A stretch of 64,000 nt of DNA from NCBI RefSeq assembly GCF_039555335.1, contig NC_092640.1, positions 38,027,795 to 38,091,794 of the forward strand. Direction: 5' to 3'. The notes under the pieces are model-generated. The model did not search any database. It had not been told where the DNA came from and saw nothing but the letters and a program-made list of their open reading frames with translations. This DNA comes from Amphiura filiformis. Lineage: Eukaryota > Echinodermata > Ophiuroidea > Amphilepidida > Amphiuridae. Shown here piece by piece: positions 10,936-23,400 of this stretch (the stretch's first letter is position 1; each line of letters opens with the position of its first letter). Made by a program: the position numbers and the translations under genes.

Positions 10936-12068
10936 TGAGTTACAGAGCCCTGAAGTCACAAATCATGAGAATCAAGTTAGTGTCAGTTTCTGCTACAAGG
11001 GGGATTATCTACACCCTGTGTGCATGCAAGTTTCATGGTGAAATAATGTAATGGAGCATTTCAACTGCAAGGACATAACCACCAGTGGCGTAGCCAGGAT
11101 TTCGGAGCCTGGGGGGGGGGGGGACAACTTGTAAATGTACCGACCAAAGTATTTTTGCCGACGGCAGTTGTGATTTGTTGACCCAATTTATGCCCAGTGC
11201 GCTCTGAATCTAAAAAGAGGGGGTGCTGAACCAATTTTTCCATAATTTCAACACGCTTTTACGTTGATATCATTCAATGTGGCAACCAGTGGCGTAGATT
11301 TTTTTTTTTTTACATGGGGGGGATGGGGTTGGACAAAGTTTTGAAGTATAGTGAATCTAGCACCTTTTGGCGACAGAAAAGATTATTGTACAAATGCGCG
11401 CGAAGCGTGCGAACAAGTTTGCCATATTGAAGTTAAACTGGTGAAATATTGTGCAAAAGTTGAACAAATACGCGCGAAGCGCTCAAAAATGGTCACTTTG
11501 GGGGCTAAAATGACCAAAATGAGGTTAATTGGGTCAGAAACCCACATACAGGCGTCAACATATGGGGGGATGATTGTATGGACCATCCCCTGGTCAAAAT
11601 ATTGGGGGATCTATCGGGTATGACAGCGTATGACGGGTATAAAAGTGGGTCATCGGGTATATACTCGACTTCAAAAAGGGGGCCTATTGACAGACACATA
11701 CCCTCACTTCAAAAGTTGAGAGTGTTTGATTGTGCGGCAGAAGCTACCACGCTCAACGGATATACTATTCCAAAAGGGGCTTTCATATTTTCTAATTTGT
11801 GGGCCATAAGATTTTCTGATTTTTGATGAGTTTTTGTTTGGCTACCATCGATTGTTAACAACTGCTATACACCGAAGTCGAATGCCCCTGCTTGTAGAGG
11901 TCACAAAATTGCCGGGCAAAATTGGCAAAATATCTATCGATATCTATTGAAACCATCACGAATATTATTTGGACGTTTTCAAAGTGTAAAGATACACTTG
12001 TCCCATATTGAATTGAATAGATGTAAATTGGTTGATGACGGGTTAACTAGATATTGACATCGTACACT

Positions 12069-13112
12069 CTAAGAAAAAAGTTCTACATTGCACGTTTTGG
12101 TAATAAGAGTGTATGAACCCCTCTGAACTTTTTGAATTGTCGGAGAATATATTTTATTCAAGTTAGACGTATTTTCAGCATTTATAGGCATGATTCGCAT
12201 CTCATAAAGTTTCTGATAGCAACCTTCTTCATGTTTTACAACTTCAAAGACATCACTTGGAATTTCATTGGCAGGTGGCACTGGTTTAGATGGCTCAAAC
12301 TTGGTGCTTGCAAGTGCTGACTTGTAAAATCCAATGATCTCATTACCTTGAAGAGCAAGTTTAGAAACCAGCCAAGTGTTCTTTACACACCCATTCCCTG
12401 CAGGCCAACGTAGAAGCCTGTCGCTGTATGGAATCCCAAGTGCTTCGCAATATTGGCGCACAATGGATTGTGGGTAATCCTGAAGATCGTCTGCGTCAAT
12501 TATGATCGGATTCTTCTCAATGTTTTTATCCTTCAAATATTGGATGAAATCCAGCATTGGCTCATACCAATCTCTGAAAATAAGTGGAATCTTTAACAGA
12601 CTGAATTCATCTTCAGGTAGAGGAAACAACTTCTTTGATATTCTCCGCTGAGAAAGGGTCAACTTCGTTGGGTTTCTAATCAGGAAAGTGTGTCTGTATC
12701 CTTCGGGAATCATATGATACTGATCTCGTATTCCACAAATGATATCTTTGGCAAAGACCACCTTCTTTCCTTGAAATTCGCCTTCCAAAAGATTCTTTAC
12801 CCAAGATGGCGTGCATAATTTGTTATCCCATCCCACCTTCTCAAGATCTTCTTCCAGCTGGACACTCTCCACATCAGAAATGAAGGCACCAAGAGGATTC
12901 TTGAATCCTTCTTGCGCTACTTCTTGCATTGAATCTGGAGTGCATGTTACGACGGGGTCAGGGTTGTTAGCTGCTGCACATTGATAGGGCTCATTAATGA
13001 TTTGAATGTCATCAACGAAGCTTAAAAATTTTTGGAATGCTGTTGAGAGAGACTGTGGAGGAGCCCATAACATGACCCGAACCTGATTGCTGGGTTGATC
13101 ACTTTCTGCCAT
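12069..13112 (-). CDS. Sulfotransferase-like protein, copy 1, C-terminally extended
   Basis: A 347-residue P-loop protein of the sulfotransferase-like group common in marine invertebrates and often misnamed branched-chain-aminotransferase-like. The PAPS 5'-phosphate loop is WAPPQSLSTAF (residues 16-26; Gln replaces the usual Arg of PxRS). The 3'-phosphate motif is RNPTKLTLS, with Arg146 and Ser154 spaced as in cytosolic sulfotransferases. The substrate is unknown. I chose MAESDQPSNQ as the start: the frame is open for 22 more codons, but CTGTTACAG just before it looks like a splice acceptor (exon from about 13122), so a 5' UTR exon probably lies upstream. Compared with copies 2 and 3, one nucleotide is missing just before the usual stop (CCTATAAATGC instead of CCTAATAAATGC). 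This replaces the ending NKC-stop with a further 37 residues. Phe29 and Gln114 are private to this copy. Confidence 0.88.
   Translation of the reverse strand: MAESDQPSNQVRVMLWAPPQSLSTAFQKFLSFVDDIQIINEPYQCAAANNPDPVVTCTPDSMQEVAQEGFKNPLGAFISDVESVQLEEDLEKVGWDNKLCTPSWVKNLLEGEFQGKKVVFAKDIICGIRDQYHMIPEGYRHTFLIRNPTKLTLSQRRISKKLFPLPEDEFSLLKIPLIFRDWYEPMLDFIQYLKDKNIEKNPIIIDADDLQDYPQSIVRQYCEALGIPYSDRLLRWPAGNGCVKNTWLVSKLALQGNEIIGFYKSALASTKFEPSKPVPPANEIPSDVFEVVKHEEGCYQKLYEMRIMPINAENTSNLNKIYSPTIQKVQRGSYTLITKTCNVELFS
12153..12158 (-). promoter_or_regulatory. AATAAA poly(A) signal, now inside the extended frame
   Basis: AATAAA on the - strand, about 20 bases past where the normal stop would be. Because copy 1 reads through that stop, the signal sits within the open frame, which ends only at 12069. 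Cleavage 10-30 bases beyond it would precede the new stop. Confidence 0.55.
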
Positions 13113-13756
13113 CTCTGTCAATCTGTAACAGAGGAATAACATTACCGTTACATTATAAACGTCATGGTACGAAATCATGCAACCATACTATGGCAAAATG
13201 AGTCCATTATGAAGATTATACCGAATTGTTTGGCTGACAGGCTGTTAATAAAAGTGATACCATTGTTTTGGACAAAGGACTATTAAATTGGCTACTGATC
13301 TAAGAACATATTAAAGCTTATTTTACCTGGCAGGTGACTGTCTCAATAAAAAAAAACAGTTGAGAGAGTGGTACCATAATCACGTATCCCGAGTTGCGTT
13401 TTTGCATGGCTCAAGCCTTTAAAGCAGACTTTAGCCGTCAATATACACTACTTTATCGCCTGCCTGACTTAAAACGCTTCATTTTAATATTAAATTGAAT
13501 GCACTTGCTGATCAGTACAGAATGTACTGCAGAATGTACTTAGGCTCATCAATACCTTAGTAGAGGGTCATAGTTATGTTTTTTCGTGCTAGCCAGCTCC
13601 CATCTTGCTCCAGTGCACACATGGCGACAAGTTCCTGGTTTACTATATTTTTAACTAGCAAGCAAATAGGCAAGCATGGGATAGACAAAGATGGTATAAC
13701 ATGGGATAATCCCATGCAAAGATGGGATGGATTTCCTTCACATCCCTAATGTTATA

Positions 13757-13885
13757 GGTGCGAGTGATTAGCATTTCTTTGACATCTATGGTTCAATGCA
13801 GGGTGATCTATTCAAAACTCGTATTCATCTATTGCTATGGTAATTAATCCTGTTACATCACCACTTCAACAGCGAATAGTGAATT
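13757..13885. mobile_element. Right half of MITE family 1
   Basis: TTTGACATCTATGGTTCAAT and TCATCTATTGCTATGGTAAT match the right half of the complete element at 29168-29462. The same half is at about 21053-21180 in unit 2. Confidence 0.65.
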
Positions 13886-13954
13886 TGGTATTTCAAGCAC
13901 AGCTAAATAAAAAGTTGCTTACGAACTCAAAACTGTCAATTACTGAAAACTTAT

Positions 13955-14420
13955 TAGCTGTGATATGTAGCGTAGTACGTAAAGGTTATGTTAAGGATAT
14001 TATCAACAGTTTGTAATAAATAAGTAGAAAATAATAAGAGAATACTTTCAAATAATACTATTTAACAACATATAAATAATATACCAAAATATAAATAACA
14101 TACCAATACATTGAAGCTCTTTTGCTCGCTGTGCGTTGATTCTAAAGTTCAAGTTCAAGTCAATATGGTTTATCGTACGGAACATGGGTCTTATATATAT
14201 GAAAATTATTTGATTACTTTACCATGATTGTATACGTGTAGATTGAACAGTGTTTGCACAGAATTCAGGAGATTTGTATTGTAAGTTCGAAGTTCAGATG
14301 CATTGTCCAATAAACATACCCGGTAATCACCTGCTACCTACAATTTACATGTGAAATTTGCCGGTGATTATCGGAAGTTATCCACAAAGATCTCATTTTT
14401 GATATGGTTTTCCCGGGCGT
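13955..14420. repeat. Unit flank shared with 32.34-32.70 kb, plus CCCATA-family fragment
   Basis: TTATCAACAGTTTGTAATAA and neighbouring sequence align at about 80% to 32385-32690. At about 14310-14405 the words ATTTGCCGGTG and ATCGGAAGTTATCC match the right end of the 57400-59076 element, so a piece of that family is embedded here. Confidence 0.65.
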
Positions 14421-17400
14421 TTTCGTGGTTGTGTGGCAGCGTCGCGGCTTCATCTAATGAGAGCTCCCCTCTCTAGGATTGGCGCTAGGTCACCATCGAG
14501 TGCGATTTGATTTCAATGCATTGTTGGTTATCAAACAGGATAGACGAAAAATTGTAATTCCCATTTTAATTCCCACCCACCTCTCCCAATTTAAGGGGAG
14601 CTTATTGTGCTTGAGAAATAACTTAAGGCAAGGACATTTACACAAGCAAAATCATTATAAGTTTTGTTTATAAAAAATAGGTACTAGGTACTGCCTTCCT
14701 TACTATTTGAATAGTTGCATGATTTTAGGTGTGCTGATATAGCACAGATAATTATGTGTTCAGAAACTATTGAAAAATAAAAAATAAAATAAATTATAAG
14801 CTTCAGTCAGTTTTAAATAATGATTAATAATGAAATGATTTCCATTTATTTATAATGCTATATAGAATCAGCATAAAGTTAAGCTTCAGCTTATAGCAAT
14901 ATACTAATCTTACAGGTGCGAGTGATCAGCATGATATGGTTCAATGCAGAAGTACCACGTGAACGTACTAGTGCAGTGCGGTATAATCAAACAATGTTTT
15001 CACCTATTGCTATGGTAGTTAATCCGATTATTGCGTCACTGGCGAATTATAACTTTTGAAGTGGGTGCCCGATCCAATTTGCAGAACACGAGCATAAATG
15101 GCAAACAAAGTCGATAACGTCACACTCTATAATATACAAGGACCAGTTTATATGAGTATTTACAATGATAAGGAAGCTAAGAATTGTTCAAAAAATGGGG
15201 TGGGGGTGTGGGGTGTATGGGGGTAGGTGTAGATTTCGAATGGAGCATGTATCCCCATTTGAAATTCACACTCCCTGTGTAGAAGATTAAGGTCATGTCT
15301 TCTATAGGGGGGGTGTGGATTTCAACTGGTAAAGCCCAATGGCAATGCTTGTCCTTAATTCTTGATTATTATTATTTTCACCCTTTTTCTTCCTCTTCCA
15401 GTCTCCCTCCTCATATTTCGTCTCTATTCCTCCCTCACTCTCTCTATCTGTCTTGTGCTTCATTAACCCCCCTGCGCACAACCACTTAATATTCCCGTCC
15501 CTGCGCATCCAAGATGACCGCCATGGCAGGAACGGCAATCTTAGTATTGAATTATTGAATCATAGTATTGAATTTCAAAACTTCTTATGAGCCTGGGGAA
15601 TGAGGAATAATCATTAAAAAACATTTGAAATGTTTATGAAGTAATTCATTGTAGTATTTTTTCCCACATTCAAGATGGCCACCATGGTTGAATGTACCGC
15701 CTTGACTTGGAAGAAGACTTATCTATATCTTGTTGCATTTTCTCTCGCCGTAATTTCTTTCATTAGCCTGAAGCTTACGTTATCAATATTGTATGTTCCT
15801 TCCCATTGCAGCTACAGATAGATGGCGCATCGTTTTAACATCTCACAGCATTACTATGGTTTCTACTATTGTAAATATGATTGGGATGAAGTGAAAATTT
15901 TTCGAGAGGATATGTTTAAAACAAAATTCTCACAATTTCCTGCTGTAGTGGACTGCAGTCTACATCCATACCTTCAGCAGTTCAGTGCCAACTGATGTTA
16001 CTTATATTTAATCAGCAGCATCCGAATCATTGAATCTCTGAATAGCCGGGCTGAATAGTGATATCGGCATTAAATGCCTAATGCTTATGGGACAGTTTTT
16101 GCCAAATTTGTATGACTGAACTCTTGACTTGTCGGGAAAATTTCTTTAATTTTAATTTTAAAATGCCGCTTAAAATGTTTTGCTAAAACAAAAAGAACAA
16201 TATTGTAATTTTACAAATTAATTATCCAAAATGTTTTTTCATTGATAACATTATTACAATAATAAATTAATAATTGATGATTAAAGCAATTTTCCCGAAA
16301 GGTCAGAGTTCGATTGTACCAAAACTTTGCCACAATGCATTGCGAGTGTGAAACTCTGATATCGTTTATGGTACTGGAGAGGGCACAGAATTACTCACAT
16401 GGAGATGTAGAGGGCGTAGAATTACCCACATGGAGAGGAGCATCACAGGGAGCAGGAACTTGCAGGAGTGGGTGGATTTCTAATCACCTAAACGTCGCCC
16501 AATTTTTCTCTTCACCTGTGGTTTCTATGAGACAGGAAACAGTCATAAGTGGCAGAAAAGTGGCCCAAATTGGGCTACCAAGTTTTAACCATGTAGATTT
16601 ATTCTCGAGAATTTTACAATATACATACAGATATATTATATAATCAGAGCTATGTCTAAGCTAGTAGTAGTATGCATTATATTGAATATTCCCTAGCTGC
16701 AATGTGGTGCAGTTGGAGTTTTTACTTGCTTTTTAAACCAGACCATAGACTATGCCATAGTCGAAATTTATTAAAAATATGTTATTATTAGTCATGATGA
16801 ACCCATTTCGTTGAACTCAAAATTATACTGATGTTTATTAAAATTAAAGTATTCAATAGTAAAATGGTCATAAAGAGTTAAAATATCAGATGATTAGTGA
16901 CAATAAAAGTAATTGAATGCAACACTATCTTGCATAATTATAATGGCTCACTTTAATACTGAAAAATTCTGATTTTGGAATCTACCTGTGTATTGATAGC
17001 GAACCCACTTGGGAAGCTAACAAACAGAGGGAGTGCGGTGACTGAAAAGATCAGATACAGATGTGAAAATCTATCAGTTGCACACAAATCAATATAAATC
17101 AGAGTTTTATGCTTAGGCCCTAAATGTAATAGCCAGAGTGTGCAAAATGGGCAAGTGGACTACGGAGAAGTCTAACCAGACCATGGAATGCGCTGTATTG
17201 CAGACTATGACATGACACTGTCCTGCTTGAAATGGGTTATTATAAGGTGTGTATATATGCATGTACATGTATCATATGTATATGTCTGTAATACAGGGTG
17301 TCCCTGAAAGAACTGTATCGTCGGAAGCTTAAATATTTGGGTATTTTAATGCCCCAACCAAACATAACTAACTGGTTGAAGAATAAAGCAGCTATCACAC

Positions 17401-19442
17401 ACTTGTTAACTTTTGACAATAATTGACCACACGTCCACACCGTTCTTGAAAAATTAGAATTTTACGTAAATGCCTCATATTTCATCCGTTCCAAAGATTC
17501 AAATATTGATCAATGACAACAGACGTCTGAAGCGTAGAAAATAAATGTGTGCATACAGTTTATTAGTGTGATAGCTGCTCGTATTATTTAGGTATAGAAT
17601 TGAACATTGTATAACGTTTTGTTAGAAAAATTAATAAATGGTCACATCAAACAAACGTACACAAATTATTTCTGAGATTGATTGACAGGTGACGTCACGC
17701 GCAAGCTAGTATTTTTTTAAATTAATCCAGTCTCCGATTATATATGATTATTTTATACTACAGTTTGTCCACTCTGAAGTACAAAGTGACAATGCTCGCG
17801 TATACAGCGCGTAAACAGTGCGCAGTGCTGCGTCTCTGCTGAGGTATGCATGCCTTCAAAGTCGGCACAATGTGTGCGTCCGCGTCAGTACTTTGTACTT
17901 CAGAGTAGACTGACTGTAGTCCATCTGTTAATTGGGTTAGAGTTTCTGCAAAGTGCTCATGCCTTGATGCAATACACTCAAATATGTCCAAAATCTTTCA
18001 GTCATTCGAGGACTGTCAAATTTCAAAATGTCAATTTTTCCGTGATCTTCATCCATGGCGTTGTCTGTTTTTAAAGACAGTTCTGCATGGTTAATAATTT
18101 ACCATAAAACGTATATGATATCGCGTTAAGACAAATCTAAATTATTTGATATCTGAAGGACATTTGTCGTATCCACTGCAATTTGGTGTGTCTGATGTGC
18201 TCTCATGTCCCACAAAATGAAAACAAATACTGTGCAAAGGTGAGTTACAGAGCCCTGAAGTCACAAATCATGAGAATCAAGTTAGTGTCAGTTTCTGCTA
18301 CAAGGGGATTATCTACACCCTGTGTGCATGCAAGTTTCATGGTGAAATAATGTAATGGAGCATTTCAACTGCAAGGACATAACCACCAGTGGCGTAGCCA
18401 GGATTTGACAACTTGTAAATGTACCGACCAAAGTATTTTTTGCCGACGGCAGTTGTGATTTGTTGACCCAATTTATGCCCAGTGCGCTCTGAATCTAAAA
18501 AGAGGGGGTGCTGAACCAATTTTTCCATAATTTCAACACGCTTTTACGTTGATATCATTCAATGTGGCAACCAGTGGCGTAGATTTTATTTTTTACATGG
18601 GGGGATGGGGTTGGACAAAGTTTTGAAGTATAGTGAATCTAGCACCTTTTGGCGACAGAAAAGATTATTGTACAAATGCGCGCGAAGCGTGCGAACAAGT
18701 TTGCCATATTGAAGTTAAACTGGTGAAATATTGTGCAAAAGTTGAACAAATACGCGCGAAGCGCTCAAAAATGGTCACTTTGGGGGCTAAAATGACCACA
18801 ATGAGGTTAATTTGGTCAGAAACCCACATACAGGCGTCAACATATGGGGGGGGGGGGATGATTGTATGGACCATCCCCCTGGCAAAATATTGGGGGGATC
18901 TATCGGGTATGACAGCGTATGACGGGTATAAAAGTGGGTCATCGGGTATATCCTCAACTGAAAAAAGGGGGCCTATTGACAGACACATACCCTCACTTCA
19001 AAAGTTGAGAGTGTTTGATTGTGCGGCAGAAGCTACCACGCTCAACGGATATACTATTCCAAAAGGGGCTTTCATATTTTCTAATTTGTGGGCCATAAGA
19101 TTTTCTGATTTTTTGATGAGTTTTTGTTTGGCTACCATCGATTGTTAACAACTGCTATACACCGAAGTCGAATGCCCCTGCTTGTAGAGGTCACAAAATT
19201 GCCGGGCAAAATTGGCAAAATATCTATCGATATCTATTGAAACCATCACGAATATTATTTGGACGTTTTCAAAGTGTAAAGATACACTTGTCCCATATTG
19301 AATTGAATAGATGTAAATTGGTTGATGACGGGTTAACTAGATATTGACATCGTACACTCTAAGAAAAAAGTTCTACATTGCACGTTTTGGTAATAAGAGT
19401 GTATGAACCCCTCTGAACTTTTTGAATTGTCGGAGAATATAT

Positions 19443-19448
19443 TTTATT
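19443..19448 (-). promoter_or_regulatory. AATAAA poly(A) signal of sulfotransferase copy 2
   Basis: AATAAA on the - strand starts 17 bases after the stop codon at 19465-19467. Confidence 0.55.
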
Positions 19449-19464
19449 CAAGTTAGACGTATTT

Positions 19465-20403
19465 TCAGCATTTATTAGGCATGATTCGCATCTCATAAAG
19501 TTTCTGATAGCAACCTTCTTCATGTTTTACAACTTCAAAGACATCACTTGGAATTTCATTGGCAGGTGGCACTGGTTTAGATGGCTCAAACTTGGTGCTT
19601 GCAAGTGCTGACTTGTAAAATCCAATGATCTCATTACCTTGAAGAGCAAGTTTAGAAACCAGCCAAGTGTTCTTTACACACCCATTCCCTGCAGGCCAAC
19701 GTAGAAGCCTGTCGCTGTATGGAATCCCAAGTGCTTCGCAATATTGGCGCACAATGGATTGTGGGTAATCCTGAAGATCGTCTGCGTCAATTATGATCGG
19801 ATTCTTCTCAATGTTTTTATCCTTCAAATATTGGATGAAATCCAGCATTGGCTCATACCAATCTCTGAAAATAAGTGGAATCTTTAACAGACTGAATTCA
19901 TCTTCAGGTAGAGGAAACAACTTCTTTGATATTCTCCGCTGAAAAAGGGTCAACTTCGTTGGGTTTCTAATCAGGAAAGTGTGTCTGTATCCTTCGGGAA
20001 TCATATGATACTGATCTCGTATTCCACAAATGATATCTTTGGCAAAGACCACCTTCTTTCCTGGAAATTCGCCTTCCAAAAGATTCTTTACCCAAGATGG
20101 CGTGCATAATTTGTTATCCCATCCCACCTTCTCAAGATCTTCTTCCAGCTGGACACTCTCCACATCAGAAATGAAGGCACCAAGAGGATTCTTGAATCCT
20201 TCTTGCGCTACTTCTTGCATTGAATCTGGAGTGCATGTTACGACGGGGTCAGGGTTGTTAGCTGCTGCACATTGATAGGGCTCATTAATGATTTGAATGT
20301 CATCAACGAAGCTTAAACATTTTTGGAATGCTGTTGAGAGAGACTGTGGAGGAGCCCATAACATGACCCGAACCTGATTGCTGGGTTGATCACTTTCTGC
20401 CAT
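19465..20403 (-). CDS. Sulfotransferase-like protein, copy 2, Ser154Phe
   Basis: 312 residues ending MRIMPNKC, probably the normal length since copy 3 ends the same way. It is almost identical to copy 1 at the DNA level. The notable change is in the 3'-phosphate-binding motif: RNPTKLTLF here against RNPTKLTLS in copies 1 and 3, from a single TCT to TTT change near 19944. In known sulfotransferases the Ser eight residues after this Arg contacts the 3'-phosphate of PAPS, so this copy may bind the cofactor poorly or be inactive. Other residues agree with copy 3 where copy 1 differs (Cys29, Pro114). The upstream acceptor-like CTGTTACAG is intact, and the start is taken at the same Met as in copy 1. 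Confidence 0.9.
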   Translation of the reverse strand: MAESDQPSNQVRVMLWAPPQSLSTAFQKCLSFVDDIQIINEPYQCAAANNPDPVVTCTPDSMQEVAQEGFKNPLGAFISDVESVQLEEDLEKVGWDNKLCTPSWVKNLLEGEFPGKKVVFAKDIICGIRDQYHMIPEGYRHTFLIRNPTKLTLFQRRISKKLFPLPEDEFSLLKIPLIFRDWYEPMLDFIQYLKDKNIEKNPIIIDADDLQDYPQSIVRQYCEALGIPYSDRLLRWPAGNGCVKNTWLVSKLALQGNEIIGFYKSALASTKFEPSKPVPPANEIPSDVFEVVKHEEGCYQKLYEMRIMPNKC

Positions 20404-23400
20404 CTCTGTCAATCTGTAACAGAGGAATAACATTACCGTTACATTATAAACGTCATGGTACGAAATCATGCAACCATACTATGGCAAAATGAGTCCATTA
20501 TGAAGATTATACCGAATTGTTTGGCTGACAGGCTGTTAATAAAAGTGATACCATTGTTTTGGACAAAGGACTATTAAATTGGCTACTGATCTAAGAACAT
20601 ATTAAAGCTTATTTTACCTGGCAGGTGACTGTCTCAATAAAAAAAAACAGTTGAGAGAGTGGTACCATAATCACGTATCCCGAGTTGCGTTTTTGCATGG
20701 CTCAAGCCTTTAAAGCAGACTTTAGCCGTCAATATACACTACTTTATCGCCTGCCTGACTTAAAACGCTTCATTTTAATATTAAATTGAATGCACTTGCT
20801 GATCAGTACAGAATGTACTGCAGAATGTACTTAGGCTCATCAATACCTTAGTAGAGGGTCATAGTTATGTTTTTTCGTGCTAGCCAGCTCCCATCTTGCT
20901 CCAGTGCACACATGGCGACAAGTTCCTGGTTTACTATATTTTTAACTAGCAAGCAAATAGGCAAGCATGGGATAGACAAAGATGGTATAACATGGGATAA
21001 TCCCATGCAAAGATGGGATGGATTTCCTTCACATCCCTAATGTTATAGGTGCGAGTGATTAGCATTTCTTTGACATCTATGGTTCAATGCAGGATGATCT
21101 ATTCAAAACTCGTATTCATCTATTGCTATGGTAATTAATCCTGTTACATCACCACTTCAACAGCGAATAGTGAATTTGGTATTTCAAGCACAGCTAAATA
21201 AAAAGTTGCTTACGAACTCAAAACTGTCAATTACTGAAAACTTATTAGCTGTGATATGTATGTAGCGTAGTACGTAAAGGTTATGTTAAGGATATTATCA
21301 ACAGTTTGTAATAAATAAGTAGAAAATAATAAGAGAATACTTTCAAATAATACTATTTAACAACATATAAATAATATACCAAAATATAAATAACATACCA
21401 ATACATAGAAGCTCTTTTGCTCGCTGTGCGTTGATTCTAAAGTTCAAGTTCAAGTCAATATGGTTTATCGTACGGAACATGGGTCTTATGAAAATGATTT
21501 GATTACTTTACCATGATTGTATACGTGTAGATTGAACAGTGTTTGCACAGAATTCAGGAGATTTGTATTGTAAGTTCGAAGTTCAGATGCATTGTCCAAT
21601 AAACATACCCGGTAATCACCTGCTACCTACAATTTACATGTGAGAAATTTGCCGGTGATTATCGGAAGTTATCCGCAAAGATCTCATTTTTGATATGGTT
21701 TTCCCGGGCGTTTTCGTGGTTGTGTGGCAGCGTCGCGGCTTCATCTAATGAGAGCTCCCCTCTCTAGGATTGGCGCTAGGTCACCATCGAGTGCGATTTG
21801 ATTTCAATGCATTGTTGGTTATCAAACAGGATAGACGAAAAATTGTAATTCCCATTTTAATTCCCACCCACCTCTCCCAATTTAAGGGGAGCTTATTGTG
21901 CTTGAGAAATAACTTAAGGCAAGGACATTTACACAAGCAAAATCATTATAAAGTTTTGTTTATAAAAAATAGGTACTAGGTACTGCCTTCCTTACTATTT
22001 GAATAGTTGCATGATTTTAGGTGTGCTGATATAGCACAGATAATTATGTGTTCAGAAACTATTGAAAAATAAAAAATAAAATAAATTATAAGCTTCAGTC
22101 AGTTTTAAATAATGATTAATAATGAAATGGTTTCCATTTATTTATAATGCTATATAGAATCAGCATAAAGTTAAGCTTCAGCTTATAGCAATATACTAAT
22201 CTTACAGGTGCGAGTGATCAGCATGATATGGTTCAATGCAGAAGTACCACGTGAACGTACTAGTGCAGTGCGGTATAATCAAACAATGTTTTCACCTATT
22301 GCTATGGTAGTTAATCCGATTATTGCGTCACTGGCGAATTATAACTTTTGAAGTGGGTGCCCGATCCAATTTGCAGAACACGAGCATAAATGGCAAACAA
22401 AGTCGATAACGTCACACTCTATAATATACAAGGACCAGTTTATATGAGTATTTACAATGATAAGGAAGCTAAGAATTGTTCAAAAAATGGGGTGGGGTGT
22501 GGGGTGTATGGGGGTAGGTGTAGATTTCGAATGGAGCATGTATCCCCATTTGAAATTCACACTCCCTGTGTAGAAGATTAAGGTCATGTCTTCTATAGGG
22601 GGTGTGTGGATTTCAACTGGTAAAGCCCAATGGCAATGCTTGTCCTTAATTCTTGATTATTATTATTTTCACCCTTTTTCTTCCTCTTCCAGTCTCCCTC
22701 CTCATATTTCGTCTCTATTCCTCCCTCACTCTCTCTATCTGTCTTGTGCTTCATTAACCCCCCTGCGCACAACCACTTAATATTCCCGTCCCTGCGCATC
22801 CAAGATGACCGCCATGGCAGGAACGGCAATCTTAGTATTGAATTATTGAATCATAGTATTGAATTTCAAAACTTCTTATGAGCCTGGGGAATGAGGAATA
22901 ATCATTAAAAACATTTGAAATGTTTATGAAGTAATTCATTGTAGTATTTTTTCCCACATTCAAGATGGCCACCATGGTTGAATGTACCGCCTTGACTTGG
23001 AAGAAGACTTATCTATATCTTGTTGCATTTTCTCTCGCCGTAATTTCTTTCATTAGCCTGAAGCTTACGTTATCAATATTGTATGTTCCTTCCCATTGCA
23101 GCTACAGATAGATGGCGCATCGTTTTTAACATCTCACAGCATTACTATGGTTTCTACTATTGTAAATATGATTGGGATGAAGTGAAAATTTTTTCGAGAG
23201 GATATGTTTAAAAACAAAATTCTCACAATTTCCTGCTGTAGTGGACTGCAGTCTACATCCATACCTTCAGCAGTTCAGTGCCAACTGATGTTACTTATAT
23301 TTAATCAGCAGCATCAGAATCATTGAATCTCTGAATAGCCGGGCTGAATAGTGATATCGGCATTAAATGCCTAATGCTTATGGGACAGTTTTTGCCAAAT

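Larger units (their letters stand above)
7592..14900. repeat. Tandem segmental duplication, unit 1
   Basis: The stretch starting ATACTAATCTTACAGGTGCG recurs at 14901 and 22193, giving unit lengths of 7309 and 7292 bp. Units 1 and 2 differ only by rare substitutions and small indels over the whole length. The junction reads TTATAGCAAT then ATACTAATC, while the original left flank reads TTCAAAG then ATACTAATC, which places the breakpoint to within a base or two. The unit carries a sulfotransferase-like gene on the - strand in its right half. The left half (7740-12060) holds only repeats and unassigned DNA. Confidence 0.95.
14901..22192. repeat. Tandem segmental duplication, unit 2
   Basis: 7292 bp, nearly identical to unit 1. 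Small differences include loss of a G-run near 18400 (CAGGATTTGACAAC where unit 1 has CGGAGCC plus a G-run) and a few single-base indels. The order of contents is the same. Confidence 0.95.

Noticed and set aside
13113-13178. 22-residue N-terminal extension of sulfotransferase copy 1 (MISYHDVYN...)
   Set aside because: It spans a CTGTTACAG acceptor-like sequence and is completely different in copy 3 upstream of the shared MAESDQPS; probably intron.
18633-19148. 171-codon ORF in unit 2
   Set aside because: The equivalent parts of units 1 and 3 are in other frames because of G-run length differences. The sequence is a MITE-like G-rich repeat, not a gene.
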